64,000 nucleotides of DNA from Reclinomonas americana ATCC 50394 (taxonomy: Eukaryota > Jakobida > Jakobea > Jakobida). The translations under genes were made by a program, and so were the position numbers. Position 1 is the first letter of the stretch, and every line of letters begins with the position of its first letter. The DNA is taken from the NCBI GenBank assembly GCA_048213135.1, contig PS015164.1, forward strand, positions 1-64,000, in the 5' to 3' direction. Under the pieces are notes generated by a model that did no database searches, was not told where the DNA came from, and saw nothing but the letters and a program-made list of their open reading frames with translations. Below, in pieces: positions 12,138 through 22,776 of the stretch.

Positions 12138-13663
12138 TCATGACTCGCAGAGAGTGGCGTTGAAGGCCACAGTGGCCTCGGAGTGTGGGTGATGGCCGAC
12201 TCCTGTGCCGCTGTGAGTGAGGGGCGCGAGAGTGGCAAGCGAAGTGAAAACAAACCTTGCAACTCGATGACTTTGAAGTTGGGAGACTTGTTGCAGAGGG
12301 CGCGCATGTGCGGCCCGAAGGATGGATCGACAAACGGGTCGTCTCTGGTGGCATGCAAGAGCGTGAGGCGCGACTGTGTTTCACCAAACAACGACGCAGG
12401 CAGGCAGGCACTCACCGTCCGTAAATTACAGTGACCTGCAATGCGGGTGGAGCGTGAGTGGAGCGGCAAGGAGGGCGAGAGAGGAAGGGGATAAAGAGCG
12501 CACCGGTATGGTCAACGAGGGGAGATCTTCCTCCAACGGGTGCGTCCTGCGTTGGCCGTTGAATACAGTGTGTGTGCATGAAGATCCAGCAGACGAATAC
12601 ATACCATGGACTGTTTCGCGGCGACGGCAGCAACCGCGTCCAGGCGACTTCACCGCTGGCCGGCATAGCGGAAATATGGTACAGATACTCGGCCTGCCAA
12701 CGCACATGTGAGCCGGCGGGCGTAATAAAGCACCGGGAAAATTGAAGGCGAACCAGTCGATTGTCAGACCACGGGAAGCGGCCGCGATCCTGCCATCGAG
12801 CCGTGGACACCACCAGGTAGCCTACACAGAGGACTTATGAGCACACAGAGCCTAACGTGCGGGAGAAAGACCTGCAAGCAATAATCTCCCGTTGTGAGCA
12901 CTCTCACCAAAGTGAGGTCCGAGCGACCGAACGACATCCTGCGGGGTGATGCCGAGCACGCCAAATCCACCGGCGTCGCGGTCCAGATCGCCCGACTGCA
13001 TGTACTCGTGAAGGAACTGATCGAGTCGAGGGCTCTTGCGCAGGCCTGCGAGACGCAGTTAGTCACCAGAATGTCTCACGGCCGACAGCCACTCACCAAC
13101 AGGCGCATTCAGTATCAGCCGCCGAACTCGTTGCGGGTGCTCCAGAGCATACGACGCGGCCTGCACGACGAGTGAGAGAAGGAGAAGGAAAAGGAGGAGG
13201 AGGAGGAGGAGGAGGAGGAGGAGGAGGAGGAGGAGGAGGAGGAGGAGGAGGAGGAGGAGGAGGAGGAGGAGAGGAGGAGGAGGAGGAGGAGGAGGAGGAG
13301 GCGAAGGAGGAGAAGCGGAAAAGAGAAGGAAGAGAAGAAGAAGGAGAAGAAGAAGAAGACGAAGAGGGAGGAGGAGGAGAAGAAGAAGAACAAGAAAAGA
13401 TGATGATAAAAAAAGAAGAACAAGAACAAGAAGAAGAAGAAGAAGAAGAGGAAGAGGAAGAAGAACAAGAACAAGAACAAGAAGAAGGAGAAGAAGAACA
13501 AAACAAAACAAGAAGAAGAAGAAGCCAAGGAGGAGGAGGAGGAGGAGGAGGAGGAGGAGGAGAAGAAGAAGAAGAAGAAGAAGCAGAAGGAGAAGAACAA
13601 GAACAAAAAGAAGGACAAGAAGAACAAGAACAAGATAAAGAAGAAGAAGAAGAAGAAGAAGCA

Positions 13664-13695
<32 letters not shown>

Positions 13696-14352
13696 AGAGG
13701 AAGAAGAACAAGAAGAACAAGAAGAACAAGAAGAAGAAGAAGAAGAACAAGAAGAAGAAGAAGAAGAAGAAGAAGAACAAGAACAAGAAGAAGAAGAAGA
13801 AGAAGAAGAAGAGGGGAAGAAGGAGGAGAAGGAGGGGGAGGAGAGGAAGAAGAGGAGAAGAAGAAGAGAGTGCTGCGTGCGCGCCTCACTCAATCACTCT
13901 TGCACTCTCACTCTTTCACTCACTCACCAACGATCTTTGCCACACTGCCTGGTGGCTCGTTGCTGTGTGAGCAGCTGCACCCCATTCTCTCACACTCACT
14001 CACTCACAGATATCGCGAGCTCTGTCTCTCTCTCTTATCTCTTTATTTTGTGATGGATTTTGGGGCGGAGGTTGCATCGACACTTGCGGGTGGTGAGAGT
14101 GAGTGGCCGACGATCCGCGTGCAGGCGGTGGATGTCAGTGCGACTCCGGAGGCGATGCCGCTGAGTGTGTTGATGGCGAGGGTGGAGGAGGCGGTGGAGA
14201 AGAATGTTGAGGAGAGAGGGAGGAGAGAGGAGAAGGGAAGGAGAGCAAAGGCAACACGCACACACACACGCGAAGAGAGAGAGAGAGAGCTTCTCAATGC
14301 ATGCATTCTGCTCCAGAGAGACAGCAATCATGTCACTCTCTCTTTTTCTTTC

Positions 14353-14392
<40 letters not shown>

Positions 14393-15132
14393 GCTTTCTC
14401 TACTCACTGAATCACCGAGAGAGACAGACATACAAGCATTCCTCTTTCTTTCTTTCTCTTTCGCTCTCTCTTTCTCTCTCTTTCTCTGTCTTTCTCTCTC
14501 TCTTTCTCTCTCTCTNNNNNNNNNNNNNNNNNNNNNNNNNNNNNNNNNNNNNNNNNNNNNNNNNNNNNNNNNNNNNNNNNNNNNNNNNNNNNNNNNNNNN
14601 NNNNNNNNNNNNNTGAGTGACAGCGGAAGGAGGGAGAGTGGACTAGACAAAGCACGCAACGTGCTGTGTCAGTGTATCAATCTGCTTGGTCCACAGTCCC
14701 GAGCCACCTCCCCAGCCTGTCGCCACAATGCACTGAGTCTCTCTTGTCTGTCTCACTCCTCTCTGTCACACTCACACACCATGCAGCAACACAATGGTTC
14801 CTCCAGGCTCTCTCTTGCCCTCCACCTCTCGCACTCGTGAGCATCGCACAGTGTGCAAGAACAGAGACTCGCCCGCTGCTGCCACTCCATCCACTGAGTC
14901 ACGAGGAATCCGCACGTTCTGCACCTGCACGAGGCTCTCCAGACCTGACAAAGGCGACTGAGTGAGAGAGGGAAAGAGCAGAGACACAGAGAGAGACAAG
15001 GGGTGACTTGCCCTCAAACAAGCGCATTTCGGCTTCTGCGGCTGTCTGTGAGACCATGGTGCCTGCGCGTGCTCTCGCAAAGCCATAGGCGGCCGCGGCA
15101 AGAGTGCCCAGTGCACCAAAGCCCAACCACAT
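12138..15132 (-). CDS. Alpha/beta hydrolase, ABHD4/ABHD5-like (nucleophile region not found)
   Basis: Likely a membrane-associated lipase, acyltransferase or deacylase of the ABHD4/5 group. Exons from the 3' end: 12138-12202, 12256-12344, 12416-12435 (20 nt), 12504-12546, 12605-12821, 12908-13045, 13097-13160, then 14661-14716, 14780-14944, 15012-15132. Start chosen at MWLGFGALG, giving an N-terminal hydrophobic segment. The oxyanion-hole stretch is LLHGWGGGSGLW. After the gap come AASYALEHPQRV and LILNAPVG. EYLYHISAMPASGE matches the YIYHCNVQTPSGE region of ABHD5. VIYGRDDPFVDPSF gives the acid and GVGHH the catalytic His, just before the stop. The segment that should hold the GxSxG or GxNxG nucleophile, roughly 60-80 residues, is not visible between 13161 and 14660 and may lie in the N run 14516-14613. 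The first intron begins GCAAGT (GC-AG type). Confidence 0.8.
13189..13866 (+). repeat. Purine triplet tract (GGA)n/(GAA)n inside an ABHD intron
   Basis: About 680 nt of almost pure purine on the plus strand, mostly GGA then GAA with scattered C. In the minus-strand transcript it is a giant polypyrimidine tract just upstream of the acceptor at 13161. All long open frames across it are artefacts of triplet composition. Confidence 0.95.
14053..14199 (+). CDS. Possible small plus-strand gene start nested in the ABHD intron
   Basis: An ATG opens MDFGAE, followed by a possible 63-nt intron (14071-14133, GTTGCA to GCAG). The frame then continues AVDVSATPEAMPLSVLMARVEEAVEKN up to another possible donor near 14199. 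Base composition looks coding and differs from the simple repeats around it. No continuation can be followed: CTTT repeats and the N run at 14516 come next. It could be a nested antisense gene or a chance open frame. No family recognised. Confidence 0.25.
14341..14515 (+). repeat. CTTT/CT microsatellite ending in an assembly gap
   Basis: Runs of CTTT followed by CT-rich sequence run directly into the N run 14516-14613, so the gap was probably caused by the repeat. It lies in the ABHD intron, near the missing nucleophile exon. Confidence 0.9.
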
Positions 15133-15316
15133 CTCAGACAATCAACGAGAGGACAACTTGTGGGTTCTTCCGTGAAGTCGAAGGGATTGCACAACGCGTT
15201 TACTGCCCGCCCAAGTCAGGCAGGCACAACAGAGACCTTAGCTGTTGCATCTCTGTGGTTGCTGGACAACCTGCTCGACAGCTCATTGCTCGTCGAGCTT
15301 CTCTCGTTCTCTGGCA

Positions 15317-17032
15317 TCAATCGGCGGTGACGAGAAGTTCCGGTGACAAGAGATCCAACCGCAGTGTCTCGCGCGGTATCCGGTTGCCGTAGATCAGCAG
15401 CGATCGCAGTGACTTTGGCAGTGCCTCCGTGTCGAGCGAGCTGATCTTGTTGTGCGACAACTGCAGCGTGCGCAGCGTGCGTGGCAGGCCGCCCGTGTCG
15501 AATTCGCGCAGCTTGTTGCCGTGCAGCTGCAAGTGGATGAGTGGAATGTCTGCCGGCAGCTGGCGCGTGTTGAAGCGGCGCAGGCGATTGCCGGGCAGCA
15601 TCAGCGACGTCAGCTGCGGCGGCAGGGCGGCCAGATCCAGCTCCTCAATGTCGTTGCACGACACGTCGAGGACGCGCAGCGTGCGCGGCAGCAGGCTAAT
15701 GTCGAGGCCGAGCAGTGCATTGTCGAGCAGGTACAGCTCACGCAGGCCCGGACACAGCGTGCACAGCGGTGCGGTGCCTGCGAAAGGGGGAAGAGGAAAG
15801 AGGGCGCAGGGGTGAGGCGGGAAGAGCGAACGGGGGAAGAGCGAAGGGGGACGACGGAAGGGCGGTAGCGAAACAGGAGAAGAGGAAGGGGGTATTACAG
15901 GGGGAAGAGCGAAGGGAGAAGCGCAAAGGAAAAGCCAAGGGGGGAAGAGGGATGGAAGGGAGAAGTGCAAAGGGAAAGGCAAGGGGGTAAGGCAAGGGGG
16001 GAATGGCAAAGGGGAAAGGCAAGGAGTAATGAGCAAGAAGGATAGGGGAAGGAAGTAAGGAGCACAGGGGGGTGGAAGAGCAAAGGATGAAGAGCGAAAG
16101 GAAGAAGGAGCAAACGGAGAAATAGCAAGGGGAATGGCAAGGGGAAGACCAAAGGGCAGTGCTCTCACGCAACTCAACCCCAGCGCCTTCCCGCCATCCA
16201 AAAACGTCGGCGCAAACTCGTGCTCCGCCGCAGGCCTCCAGCTCTGCATGCACAACGAGCGCAGCTTGCTCGACAGCGGCACATACAGTGACATGGTCTT
16301 GTTGTCGGGATTGGGCACGGGCGGGAACACTGTCGGGTTCGGCGACGGCGCCGACGGCACCACCGGCAAGAAAATGACAAAGGCCGTGGTGGAGGTCGGC
16401 TCCGACGAGCAGCAGGCGCGTGACAGCGATTGCGGGTGGTGCAGCTCGTGCACCAGGCCGTCAAAGGCATACAACCAGTCGTCGCGGAACAAGTACATGC
16501 CAAAGTCGACCGACAGGGAGGTGAGCGAGGGGAACACTGTACGCGGAAGAGTGAGGAAGGCCGGGCGCGCGGGGAGGAGACAGAGGGAGCGACCACTGAC
16601 CGTGTTGTGCCACGAGAAACGTTTTCCGAACAGAAAAGAAGTCTGTGAGCGCAGTGAGTGTGAGAGGGCAGCATGTGCAGGCAAGAGCAACGCACCAGTG
16701 TCCAACGACTGCACCGACTGCTCGATCATGGCGCAGAACTGTGGAAGACGTGAGTTGTCTTTCACATGATCTTGCTCTCTCTCTCGTTGACTCACTCACC
16801 CACGAGCTCACTCGCCACAACGAATGTGGTCGCTGGTAACAGTCGCCAACGCTGAGGAACGACAGCACCTGATCTCCATGAGGTGAGGAACAGAGAGTGA
16901 GAGAGAAGACAAAGAGACACAGACGACACACCTCACTGACGAGCTCCGTAGGCAGATCTGTGAGCACAAGAGTGAGCAAGTGAGGGATGTGCAGTGTGTG
17001 AGCGTGAGAGACGCACCTGTGAACTGAAGCAT
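15317..17032 (-). CDS. F-box and leucine-rich repeat protein, 339 aa
   Basis: Probable substrate adaptor of an SCF ubiquitin ligase. Exons from the 3' end: 15317-15777, 16174-16536, 16601-16642, 16696-16738, 16800-16868, 16932-16957, 17017-17032, total 1020 nt with all phases matching. The first exon is only 16 nt. The spliced N-terminus reads MLQFTDLPTELVSEVLSFL, a clear F-box that only appears after joining three exons. The middle exon has no recognised domain. The last exon has about five LRRs of the form LPxxLxxLxLxxNxIxxLD, for example LRVLDVSCNDIEELD and LRTLQLSHNKISSLD. The intron 15778-16173 is a 396-nt stretch of short purine-rich repeats. Substrate unknown. Confidence 0.85.
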
Positions 17033-17572
17033 CGTCCTCTCTCTCCCTTCTCTTGTGGCAAAGATCGAAACGAAGGTTTTTACGATCGCGCGCGCGAAGT
17101 CGTTTGTCCGCAAGAGGCGGGGTAACTGTGGGGGAGGTGGCGATGGTGGTGGAATAACGCAGCCAACAAGGCAAGGCAAGGAAGGAGGAGAGTGTCGTGA
17201 CAGGAGGCAGCAAAGCCAGCTGCAGGCGATCGAACGTCGACGATCGATTGTGGATCAGCTGCAAAGCGATCGCCACATGCAACTGCTGAGTTTCTAAAGC
17301 CCGCTTTAGGCATATCTCTTCTGCTAGATCCAGCCAGTGTGAAGAGGCAGCCATCGATCGATCATGATAGAGCACAAGCCAGTGTGAAGAGGAAGACATC
17401 GACTGCGAAGTTGTCAATCGCGATCCGTCAATGACCATGCTGCAGTGCCCGGGGATCGGCTACAACTTGCTGCTGCATAGTTCTTCTTGCCACGAGCCCA
17501 CTCTCATGCACGAGTCAACAACAGGCGATCGCTGCGATCAACACTTCTCAAACAACACATCGCCTGCATTCT
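17033..17572. other. Intergenic stretch with a short direct repeat
   Basis: 540 bp upstream of the F-box gene. It contains two copies of CCAGTGTGAAGAG near 17333 and 17381, each near a CATCGA motif. No gene could be supported. Confidence 0.4.
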
Positions 17573-17986
17573 TCACCTCTCCTTCTCCCTCAATGCGCGG
17601 GCCACCACTGGTGCCGCGACCAGAGGAGGTGGCGATGGCACCTCAGACGACGCCACCTGCAGTGGTGGAGGCGGTAATGGTCTCCACTGCTCTGCCTCTC
17701 CTCCTCCTCCTCCCTCTTGCTCATGCAATCCGGAAAAGATCGACACTTGCGGTGGTCTCAACACAACGCCCGACGGGAGCGTGATTGACTCCGTGTGCAC
17801 CGCAGTGAGGAAGCGAAGGAGAGAGAGTTTGACGTGTCTGTGCGCGATGAGCATGCAAAACGAGAGAGGCAGTGAGAGAATGAGCATGCGCAACTCATTG
17901 TGCTGCCGGTGTCGTTGTCGGCGTCGACGCAAAGCCTCCACTGCTCTGTGGCGAATCACAGCGGCCACCACAGAGTCGCTCTCCAT
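17573..17986 (-). CDS. Hypothetical small protein
   Basis: Opens with MESDSVVAAVIRHRAVEALR then a basic RRRRQRHRQHNE. The codon after that contains GTTGCG, the donor used repeatedly in this window, so an intron probably starts near 17892. The frame reopens with SGVVLRPPQVSIFSGLHEQE and a Pro-rich tail ending at 17573. The acceptor cannot be chosen with confidence. The gene sits 55 bp downstream of TMEM222 on the same strand. The plus strand is also open here with a Cys-rich reading, so the strand call is tentative. No family recognised. Confidence 0.35.
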   Translation of the reverse strand: MESDSVVAAVIRHRAVEALRRRRQRHRQHNELRMLILSLPLSFCMLIAHRHVKLSLLRFLTAVHTESITLPSGVVLRPPQVSIFSGLHEQEGGGGGEAEQWRPLPPPPLQVASSEVPSPPPLVAAPVVARALREKER

Positions 17987-18041
17987 CAATCAATCAAACA
18001 AACAAGAGAGGGACAGGAGGACTGTCTGCAGTCTTGGCAGT

Positions 18042-19564
18042 TCATTTGAAATAGTACACGAGGAGCGTGACGGCCAGCACCAGCAAGAGGAACGGCAAAA
18101 ACGTGGCCAGCAGTGCCGCCGTGGAGGTGAACTTTCCGCGACACACAATGTTGGTGCCGATGCGTGCGGCGTTCCAGTCGGTGCGCCCGGCGTAGCGCAT
18201 CCGTCGCAGCGCGTACGCCACGTGCGAGTGGCAATTGTCGCAGCAAATATTGTGCACTCGTCGACTGTACTCTCGATTGGCGGCACGCACTGCCGCGTCC
18301 CACGCCTCCGCCTTGCTGCCGTGCGCACCGGCGTCGTCCGGGATGAGCGCAGGGTCCAGTCGCCACACCCTGCACCACACTCAATCAGTACCCCGACTCT
18401 GCAGTGGAAGCAACAAGCAGAGAACGGAACCGCAGAGTCGGGCCAAACACAAGCCGCCCCGAGTTGATGTAGTACGGGCCGGCAAAGTCGTAGATCACCC
18501 CGCGGCTGTCGCAAATGCCCGCGTGGCCGACGAGAGGGAACAGCCAACTGCGAGGGAGGGGAGAATGATGGGAGAGGAGAGAGAGGGAAGAAGGGGAAGA
18601 GAAGGAGAAAGACGAGGAGGAGGAGAACAAGAACAAGAAGAAGAAGACGAAGGACAGGAAGAAGAAGAAGAAGTAGAAGAAGCATGATGAGGAAGAAGAA
18701 GAAGAAGAAGAAGAAGAAGAAGAAGAAGAAGAAGAAGAAGAAGGACAAGAACTACAAGAACAACAGCAAGAGCAAGAACAAGAACAGAACAAGTGGAATG
18801 ACGAGAAGAAGAAAGAAGAGCCAAAAGCAGGAGGAGAAGGGGAAGCAGGAGAAGACAGGTGTGAGTTAGGCGTCGCCTTATCCATCGCCTGGAACACACT
18901 CTTCTCCTTCCCTTTCCTCTCTCTCTCTCTATCTCTGTACCTCAAGCACGGCAACGCCGTCCACACCACCGAGTACGGAAACAGCCGGTTGGCCGGCGGC
19001 AGCGGCTCACTCTCCGGCCACAGCATATCCCCGCTTTCAATCTCACCACCAAACATCGGCGTCGCATCCTTTCATTATCACACAGTCAGCACGGAGGATA
19101 GTACAAGAAGAAGAAGGAGGAGGAGGAGGAGGAGGAGGAGGAGGAGGAGGAGGAGGAAGAAGAAGAAGAAGAGAAGGAGGAGGAGAAGAAGGAGAAGAAG
19201 AAGCAGAAGAGGAAGAACAAGAGCAAGAACAAGGAGAAGAAGAAGAACAAGAAGATGAACAAGAAGAACAAAAACAAGAACAACAAGGAGAAGAACAAGA
19301 ACAACTAGAAGAAGACAGAGAGGAGGAGGAGAACAAGAAGAAGAGGAAGAAGAGGAAGAAGAACAAGGAAAAGAACAAGGAGAAGAACAAGAACAAGAAC
19401 AAGAACAAGAAGAAGCCAAGAAGAAGACAGGAGGAAGAGGAGAAGAGGAGAAGAAGAAGACTGATTGCATGTCTTTGTGTGCGCGCAACTGCATCACTTT
19501 CAAACATGTCAGCAGCGACTGTGCGACTGCCGCCCATGGGTGCCACAGAGGGACCGCCACTCAT
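18042..19564 (-). CDS. TMEM222 (DUF778) family membrane protein, 215 aa
   Basis: Homologue of TMEM222, a conserved eukaryotic membrane protein. Exons from the 3' end: 18042-18369, 18431-18547, 18941-19068, 19490-19564, total 648 nt. Family signature: YSVVWTALPCL, WLFPLVGHAGICDS, GVIYDFAGPYYI, VWRLDPALI, and NICCDNCHSHVAYALRRMRY, followed by DWNAARIG and a C-terminal hydrophobic segment FLPFLLLVLAVTLLVYYF. The first exon (MSGGPSVAPMGGSRTV) ends in a GTTGCG donor and is separated from exon 2 by GGA/GAA repeats. It starts 74 bp from the divergent MTR3 gene. Confidence 0.93.
18595..18820 (+). repeat. GAA/GGA tract in TMEM222 intron 3
   Basis: Purine triplets dominate, with GAA and AAG runs. The 393-nt intron 18548-18940 is largely this repeat. 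It reads as pyrimidine in the transcript. Confidence 0.9.
19099..19462 (+). repeat. GGA/GAA/GAACAA tract in TMEM222 intron 1
   Basis: Almost pure purine with interspersed AACAAG units, filling most of the 421-nt intron 19069-19489. It reads as pyrimidine in the transcript. Confidence 0.9.
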
Positions 19565-19638
19565 TCTCACTGACAAGACAGCGACGGAATGAGTGAACCT
19601 TTGATCAATCAACTCTTGACAGGCCTTGACAAGATAAG
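19565..19638. promoter_or_regulatory. Shared bidirectional promoter region of TMEM222 and MTR3
   Basis: Only 74 bp separate the two divergent ATGs, so both transcripts probably start within or overlap this interval. A GATCAA/TTGATC element sits near 19602-19612. No TATA box is evident. Confidence 0.5.
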
Positions 19639-21144
19639 ATGTATGTCGAGAAAGGCGAGGTCACCAGTGTGCGTCCGCGCTTTGTGAGCAGTGTGAGTGG
19701 CGATGTGAGTAGTAGTGTGGTTGCTGGTGCGGCGGCGCCTTCGCCGGATCGACGGGCGGATGAGCGGCAGCCGGAGGAGTGCAGACCACTCTGTTGCGTG
19801 TGTGTGTGTGTGACATGTGCCACAGACGCACGCACGCACGCACGCACGCATTCACGGAGAGTGCATAGAGAGAGTACACACACAGAGAGCAGAAAGAGCA
19901 CAGAGAAGAGCACACTGACTGCATTCTTGCAATTAATCACTCTCATTGCATTCGCTGCATTCACTCAGTCTCCCTTTCTCTTTGCCTGCTTCGTTCTGTG
20001 CCTCTTGCGCACGCTCACTCACTGCTTACCTCCTTCCCTGCCTTCACGTCTCTCGTGCGNNNNNNNNNNNNNNNNNNNNNNNNNNNNNNNNNNNNNNNNN
20101 NNNNNNNNNNNNNNNNNNNNNNNNNNNNNNNNNNNNNNNNNNNNNNNNNNNNNNNNNNNNNNNNNNNNNNNNNNNNNNNNNNNNNNNNNNNNNNNNNNNN
20201 NNNNNNNNNNNNNNNNNNNNNNNNNNNNNNNNNNNNNNNNNNNNNNNNNNNNNNNNNNNNNNNNNNNNNNNNNNNNNNNNNNNNNNNNNNNNNNNNNNNN
20301 NNNNNNNNNNNNNNNNNNNNNNNNNNNNNNNNNNNCGCTCTCATTCACCCTCGCTGTAGCCTGCTTCCTTTCCGGCCCCTTGTGCTCACTGCATCCACTA
20401 CAGATCACTCGTGCATTCACTGCCTCACTTGCTGCATTCACTCGCTAATCGCCCTCGCTCGTGCTTCATTGTCTGCCCTCCCATCACTCGTGCACTCGCT
20501 GTATCCACTCACTCCTCATCATCCACTCGCCTTTCTCACTCCCTCACTGCCTGCCTCTTTGCGTGCCTCCTTGCTCACTCATTCTGTGTGCTCATGTTCA
20601 GTCCTGAAGCTCGGCGTGGTGGAGAAGAGTCGCGGATCGGCCTACATTGAGCTGCACAACACCAAAGTCATGTGCTCAGTGTTGCGTCGCTCACTTTGCG
20701 CTGCGTGTCTCTCTGCTCGTGTTCTCCCGGCTGCTCATCTTATTATTGCGCTGCCAGGGTGGGTCCTCGCCCGACTGCGCGCCCCGAGTTCACCGAGCAA
20801 GGCCAGTTGCATTGCAGTGTGCATGTGGCTCCCTTTGCCACCCCTGTGCGTCTCGTGCCCAACTCTGTTGCGTCCCCTCGGTTGCGCTATGTAGAAGAGG
20901 GGTGCTGCCCTGCTGACGCTTTGTGCAGTACGAGTCGCGTGAGTTGGATCGGCAGCTGTCGCTGCAGCTGTATCAGGCGCTGGAGGCGTGTGTGCGGCTC
21001 GATCGCTTCCCGAAGTCCGTCGTCGATGTCAATGTGGTGGTCATGGAGTCGGATGGAGGTGTGTGAGGGAGGGAGGAGGAGGAAGGCAAAGAACAAGAGA
21101 GCAGCAGCAGCATGAGAGAGCGTGCAAGAAAGCAGAGAGTGAGG

Positions 21145-21232
<88 letters not shown>

Positions 21233-21256
21233 TAGTAGTAGTAGTAGTAGTAGTAG

Positions 21257-21329
<73 letters not shown>

Positions 21330-21792
21330 NNNNNNNNNNNNNNNNNNNNNNNNNNNNNNNNNNNNNNNNNNNNNNNNNNNNNNNNNNNNNNNNNNNNNNN
21401 NNNNNNNNNNNNNNNNNNNNNNNNNNNNNNNNNNNNNNNNNNNNNNNNNNNNNNNNNNNNNNNNNNNNNNNNNNNNNNNNNNNNNNNNNNNNNNNNNNNN
21501 NNNNNNNNNNNNNNNNNNNNNNNNNNNNNNNNNNNNNNNNNNNNNNNNNNNNNNNNNNNNNNNNNNNNNNNNNNNNNNNNNNNNNNNNNNNNNNNNNNNN
21601 NNNNNNNNNNNNNNNNNNNNNNNNNNNNNNNNNNNNNNNNNNNNNNNNNNNNNNNNNNNNNNNNNNNNNNNNNNNNNNNNNNNNNNNNNNNNNNNNNNNN
21701 NNNNNNNNNNNNNNCGACGACGAAGACGTAGACGTACGTACGAGAGAGAAGAGACGAGTAGAGACGCGACGAGAGAGTAGAGAGACGAGAGA

Positions 21793-21838
<46 letters not shown>

Positions 21839-22728
21839 CTTGTGTGCATCAGTACGTGTATGGATGGAGAGAGTGAGAGCAAAAGGCGACGAGAGTGCGG
21901 ACGAGAGGAGAAGTGCAGGGAGTGAGATGCAGGGAAAGAACAGAGACTGGGACAACGCGGCCAGAAGACCACAGATTTAAGCTGCACGAAAACATCGGCG
22001 ATGGAGTCCACAAAGAGAGAAAGAGATGAACGCCGAGGAAATGAGGCCAACAGCAAGAGCGAGGAGAGGAGGACAGAAGCACACCTTAAGTGCACCATCT
22101 GAGCGAGAAGCGGAAAGTATGAAATGGAGAGACTAGACTTTGCTGCACGACGGCAGCTGAGATTCATAGAGCGCAAGACAGTGAGTACAGCAAGGCAAAG
22201 GAAAGTGACTTCTCCTCCCTCTTGTCCCTCTCTCCTCCCTCTCTTCTCCATTCGCTGACCGACCGCGTCACAGGCACTCTGAGTGCCATTATCAACTGCG
22301 CATCACTGGCGCTGGCCGACGGCGGCTTTGAGATGTACGATCTAGTCGCGGCGTGTCAAGCAGTTTCGCAGCCTTGTTTTTTTTCACTCCACCTCTCCTT
22401 CGCACATGCTCACTCCCCCCTCGCGCAGTGTGAACTGCAACGCAGCATTGTGCTCGACCCCACTGCCGTGGAGGAGCGCTACCAGACCGGCAGTATGTGT
22501 GTGGCCTACATGCCGTCGCTGAGCGAGGTCACACTGATGACACAATCGGGCGAGATGAGCGTCACCAAGGTGATGGAGGCCATTGATCTGGCACTCGACG
22601 GCTGCTCTCGAATCCACGAATTGCTACGCTCGCATCTGCTGGCGTCGCTGGTGGAGCAGGAGGAGAGAAGAAAGCGGGAAGAGGAGGATGACGATAGAGC
22701 AATGATGGCGGTGGATGGAGCAAAGTGA
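19639..22728 (+). CDS. Exosome complex component MTR3 (EXOSC6-like), 279 aa
   Basis: RNase PH-fold subunit of the RNA exosome ring, acting in nuclear and cytoplasmic RNA decay. Exons: 19639-19792, 20602-20680, 20758-20845, 20929-21058, 22274-22362, 22429-22728, total 840 nt. Motifs: RPLFLKLGVVEKSRGSAYIE, NTKVMCSVVGPRP, GQLHCSVHVAPFA, ESRELDRQLSLQLYQALE, LSAIINCASLALADGG, FEMYDLVAAC and VAYMPSLSEVTLM. As in other eukaryotic ring subunits I see no clear catalytic set, so the role is structural by analogy. Introns 1 and 2 start with GTTGCG. Intron 1 holds N run 20060-20335. Intron 4 holds GA/AGT repeats and N run 21330-21714. The next gene starts 48 bp downstream. Confidence 0.93.
21149..21836 (+). 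repeat. GA and AGT microsatellites around an assembly gap
   Basis: (GA)n from 21149, an (AGT)n block near 21229-21256, more (GA)n to 21329, the N run 21330-21714, and (GA)n again near 21797-21836. All of it lies inside MTR3 intron 4. Confidence 0.95.
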
Positions 22729-22776
22729 ACGACGGACAACGAAGAGCGACGACGCTGTGTCCTGCAATCATTTAAC

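Noticed and set aside
13059-14053. Long Glu-, Leu- or Ser-rich open frames through the GGA/GAA tract
   Set aside because: Triplet repeats are open in all frames. Flanking ABHD exons show the tract is intronic.
14080-14110. RIVGHSLS on the minus strand as the missing ABHD nucleophile
   Set aside because: It is followed by SPPASV rather than GG, no donor there has the phase needed to join the next exon, and the plus strand reads better.
19054-19056. TMEM222 start at MFGGEIE
   Set aside because: An upstream 75-nt exon (MSGGPSV...) joins in frame through the recurrent GTTGCG donor, giving a better start.
21041-22251. Long minus-strand frames of Ser-Leu repeats
   Set aside because: They are translations of GA microsatellites and N runs inside MTR3 intron 4.
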